Source: JBAXTZ01 sp041666525 (GTDB lineage Bacteria > Bacillota > Negativicutes > JBAXTZ01). From it: a stretch of 64,000 bases of DNA. How positions within the stretch are numbered: position 1 is the first letter of the stretch; every line of letters starts with the position of its first letter. The notes under the pieces are model-generated. The model ran no database searches, was not told the DNA's origin, and worked only from the letters and a program-made list of their open reading frames with translations. The translations under genes and the position numbers were made by a program. This document shows, piece by piece, positions 62,600 to 64,000 of this stretch. The stretch is taken from assembly GCA_041666525.1 (NCBI GenBank), contig JBAYGT010000003.1:1-64000 (forward strand). The letters are read 5' to 3'.

Positions 62600-63520
62600 A
62601 TGAGTAAGTTATTAAATAGTTTGAAAATTGGCGGATGTGTTATCGGCGGCTTGCTGACGGTGGCCGGAGCATTGGCTGGATTGAGTTGGCATAATGCGCG
62701 GAAAATGGTTAGCCAATGTGAAAAGAACCGCAAGTATCCTGACGCTCATCCTGGGGACTATGGCATGAAGTTTGAGGCGTTGGATCTTCATACTGAAGAT
62801 AATGTGAATCTTCACGCCTGGTTTATTAAGGGAGACAATGGCGCAACGGTAATTCTGCAGCATGGTTATAAAATGCATCGTGCGGAAATGTTGCCCAATG
62901 CTCAGATTTTAAATAAACACGGGTTCAATTTGCTGTTAATTGAGCTGCGTAATCACGGTTACAGCGAAGGCGATAAAATAACTTTTGGTTACGAAGAGAT
63001 GTATGATATCAAAGCCGGTTTGAATTATCTAAAACGGCGCAAAGATGTTGACTATAATAAAATTATGATGATCGGTAATAGTATGGGCGCGGTTATCACG
63101 CTGTTAGCAGCAACAACGTTTCCGGAAATCATTGCAGTTGTTGCTGATTGCCCGTTTGCCGATCTGCCCAAACAAGTTGCGCGTGGAGTGAAAAAATTTG
63201 CGCCCACGCCGGCCTTGGCGGCGCCGCTGGTTGGTTTAATCCGGCGGTTTGCCGAGAAGATTGCCGGATTTAAAGCCGAAGAAATTTCGCCGGAAATGAT
63301 CATCGCGGATATTTCGCCCCGCCCGGTCATGCTTATCCAAGGCGGTATCGATGATGTGGTTGGCACACATAACGGTGATGTATTGATGGCGGCGGCCAAG
63401 GAACCGAAAGAATTGTGGTATGTGCCTGATTGTGGGCACTGCGAAGCCGTGGAACTCTATCCGGAAGAATACGAAGCCCGGGTTGTTCCGTTCTTGAAAA
63501 AAGCCGCGGGAATAATTTAA
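62600..63520 (+). CDS. membrane-anchored alpha/beta hydrolase
   Basis: A 306-residue hydrolase with an N-terminal membrane anchor (about 9-30) and an alpha/beta-hydrolase fold. The nucleophile elbow is GNSMGA, the acid is probably Asp in GGIDDVVG, and the His is in CGHCEA near the C-terminus. It resembles the BAAT/YhfR-like hydrolases of Firmicutes; substrate unknown. The start at 62600 follows GGAGGG. Confidence 0.85.
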   Translation: MSKLLNSLKIGGCVIGGLLTVAGALAGLSWHNARKMVSQCEKNRKYPDAHPGDYGMKFEALDLHTEDNVNLHAWFIKGDNGATVILQHGYKMHRAEMLPNAQILNKHGFNLLLIELRNHGYSEGDKITFGYEEMYDIKAGLNYLKRRKDVDYNKIMMIGNSMGAVITLLAATTFPEIIAVVADCPFADLPKQVARGVKKFAPTPALAAPLVGLIRRFAEKIAGFKAEEISPEMIIADISPRPVMLIQGGIDDVVGTHNGDVLMAAAKEPKELWYVPDCGHCEAVELYPEEYEARVVPFLKKAAGII

Positions 63521-63529
63521 TATAAGCTT

Positions 63530-64000
63530 ATGAAATATAGAGCCTATGGGATTGTTTTTGACTCGGATCTGGAATTTTCCGAGTTGGTACAGGCTACCGA
63601 CGATGATTACCAAGTTAGCTTAAAACTTCGGAATCTGTCAGAGGACTTAGATTTGCGGTCGGAAAACCAATGGTTTGCCGGTGATAATGAACGGTTTTGG
63701 TTTCGAGTACGCGGGGTTGGTGAATTTTTGATTTGCCGAGGCCAGGAAATCACTGTTCAAGTTTACGACGATGCTGATCTGGCATTAGTACGGCTGTTTG
63801 TTATTGGATCGGCGTTTGCGGCGTTGATGCACCAGCGAGGCGCGTTGGTTCTGCACGGTGCGGTGCTTACCAACGGCGACAAGGCGGTGTTATTTACCGG
63901 CGAAAGCGGTGCCGGAAAGTCGACATTGGCGGCGATGCTCTGGAATCGTGGCTATAAGCTAGTCACTGAAGATGTGGCAGTATTATATCAGCAGGATGGT
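63530..64000 (+). CDS. HPr-kinase-like P-loop protein (partial, cut by window end)
   Basis: A gene whose first 157 codons are visible and open to the last base. Residues about 60-120 hold the approach to the P-loop (GALVLHGAVL), then a P-loop GESGAGKST (124-132) and a TEDV motif (146-149), the pattern of HPr kinase/phosphorylase relatives. The N-terminal part lacks the sensor region of true HprK. Such genes usually adjoin PqqD-like and NTP_transf_5 genes, which are here 20 kb away at 41.9-43.3 kb. No clear ribosome site precedes the ATG, nine bases after the hydrolase stop. Confidence 0.75.
   Translation, partial: MKYRAYGIVFDSDLEFSELVQATDDDYQVSLKLRNLSEDLDLRSENQWFAGDNERFWFRVRGVGEFLICRGQEITVQVYDDADLALVRLFVIGSAFAALMHQRGALVLHGAVLTNGDKAVLFTGESGAGKSTLAAMLWNRGYKLVTEDVAVLYQQDG

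Overview
The window looks like chromosome from a diderm (LPS-bearing) Firmicute of the Negativicutes (Selenomonadales/Veillonellales type). Evidence: a near-complete lipid A, Kdo and Lpt gene block; LpxI rather than LpxH; two OmpM-like porins with an N-terminal SLH domain; and clostridial-style genes (pyruvate phosphate dikinase, single-chain PurL, a glycyl radical decarboxylase). The genus cannot be fixed from sequence reading alone. I saw no phage, insertion sequence, CRISPR array or rRNA.

Layout. (1) 0.15-4.64 kb, minus strand: a three-gene unit made of a membrane PP2C/SpoIIE-type phosphatase, a membrane protein joining a degenerate PP2C domain to an RsbW-like ATPase, and an amino acid permease. 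(2) 4.75-7.4 kb, minus: ppdK. (3) 7.6-10.4 kb: a GH127-like glycosidase carrying a 24-bp tandem repeat, then a WalJ-type metallo-hydrolase. (4) 10.45-29.5 kb: a long outer-membrane operon behind a strong promoter: three OmpH/Skp-like proteins, lpxD-lpxC-fabZ-lpxA-lpxI-lpxB, msbA, waaA, lpxK, kdsB-kdsA-kdsD, two LpxL-like acyltransferases and lptC-lptA-lptB-lptF/G. No kdsC is present. (5) 29.5-35.9 kb: a phytase-like PTP that lacks the catalytic Cys, two tandemly duplicated SLH porins, a radical SAM protein and a secreted Cys/His protein. (6) 36-45.8 kb: a TPR protein, then an amino acid permease with hpdB-hpdC-hpdA (4-hydroxyphenylacetate decarboxylase, making p-cresol), a PqqD-like protein with an NTP_transf_5 protein, an HD protein, NamZ and a CHAD protein. 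(7) 45.9-50.6 kb: exported proteins (solute-binding lipoprotein, 5'-nucleotidase, beta carbonic anhydrase) and a DEDDh exonuclease. (8) 50.7-60.6 kb: the purine operon purL-E-C-F-M-N-H, behind a structured leader with a small overlapping ORF and a terminator-like hairpin. (9) 60.6-64 kb: iadA, tRNA-Gly(CCC), a lipoprotein, an alpha/beta hydrolase and the start of an HPr-kinase-like gene cut by the window end.

The outer-membrane block makes lipid A-Kdo2, flips it (MsbA), acylates it, exports it (Lpt) and supplies periplasmic chaperones and porins. The HPAD block probably imports an aromatic amino acid or related compound and decarboxylates its arylacetate product. The most unusual parts are the phosphatase/pseudophosphatase-ATPase pair, the Cys-less phytase-like protein, the purL leader, and the PqqD/NTP_transf_5/HPr-kinase-like genes lying in two places.
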